Source: Lophius americanus (taxonomy: Eukaryota > Chordata > Actinopteri > Lophiiformes > Lophiidae). From it: a stretch of DNA of 64,000 nucleotides. The DNA is taken from NCBI GenBank assembly GCA_037951165.1, contig JBBDHG010000053.1, positions 988,501 through 1,052,500 on the forward strand. Direction: 5' to 3'. Within the stretch, counting starts at the first letter, position 1. Each line of letters starts with the position of its first letter. This document shows positions 63,534 through 64,000 of this stretch, in pieces. The notes beneath the pieces are model-generated. The model saw only the letters and a list, made by a program, of their open reading frames with translations. It was not told the DNA's origin and did not search any database. Position numbers and translations under genes: made by a program.

Positions 63534-64000
63534 GTTCGTAAAGCTATTTGATTATTTTAAAACCATCTAGATTGGTATTTGGGAACGAGACTCTCAGAAA
63601 TTGGTCCAAAATAACCCCTGACAGAATTTCAGAGGGGAGCAAGGGCTTTAAAATGTAGCCAGCAATATCTTAGGGCGTATCAACAGCTAACAAAGTTAGC
63701 AAGAATAGAGCTAAATATAACAAAATATCTCAGAAGTAAGAAAATGTAGACTTAAAATACGCTTTTCTTGGACCTGAAACGATTTCGGATAAATTAATTA
63801 GTTGATTGAGTGAAATGTATCTGACAACTTTGAATATGGCGGATCTTTCACTTGGAATCCCAAGAAATAAATATTTATTCTCTGAGGCTTTTTTTTAATG
63901 TTAAGTAACAAGAAGAGAAAAAAACGTTTAAATCACTTGGGCAATCAATTTTTGATTAATATAGCATCTATCATTCTGTTTTCATGTATTATAAAGTGCT
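63534..64000. other. Sequence after the putative first exon
   Basis: AT-rich and without a supported coding exon; consistent with a first intron if the 63528 exon is real. Confidence 0.4.

Overview
The window is teleost fish nuclear DNA. Evidence: a densely intron-split vertebrate muscle gene, Tc1-like transposon remnants of a type common in fish genomes, fish-type LINE and SINE-like remnants, and abundant (CA)n, (TA)n and (TATC)n microsatellites. Gene calls come from translating exons by eye, checking splice phases and matching protein families from memory; no search was run.

Bases 11-37867 (+ strand) hold the 3' half of the nebulin gene (neb), the giant thin-filament protein of striated muscle. 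I can place 89 exons that join without a frame break into 11,292 coding bases (3,763 residues if all are used). Order: ten seven-module super-repeats (11-15365); a run of single-module exons (15825-27157); a Z-disc-proximal set of 93-bp exons (27601-33394) that includes five near-identical tandem copies; the last modules and linker (33884-35111); a Ser-rich segment (35604-36885); and a C-terminal SH3 domain ending at a TAA at 37865-37867. The 3' UTR has an AATAAA at 38514.

Bases 40436-60639 (- strand) hold a complete 20-coding-exon gene for a TBC1D8-type Rab GTPase-activating protein (1,128 residues: two GRAM domains, a TBC domain with Arg and Gln fingers intact, an EF-hand-like loop). It is tail-to-tail with neb. 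Its long first intron and several others carry broken transposon copies. At 63528 a likely first coding exon of a divergently transcribed gene encodes Met-Gln before a splice donor; by gene order in human 2q11.2 it may be pdcl3, but only two codons are visible.

The most notable structures are: the tandem amplification of one Z-disc nebulin exon, with weak splice donors and a shared in-frame upstream acceptor; a tbc1d8 exon whose 3' splice site has a (TG)n-G7 tract in place of pyrimidines; two consecutive tbc1d8 introns that are stop-free and divisible by three; likely gene conversion between non-adjacent nebulin super-repeats; and a step-wise change in exon fusion along the super-repeats. I saw no CRISPR, phage, operon or other prokaryotic system.
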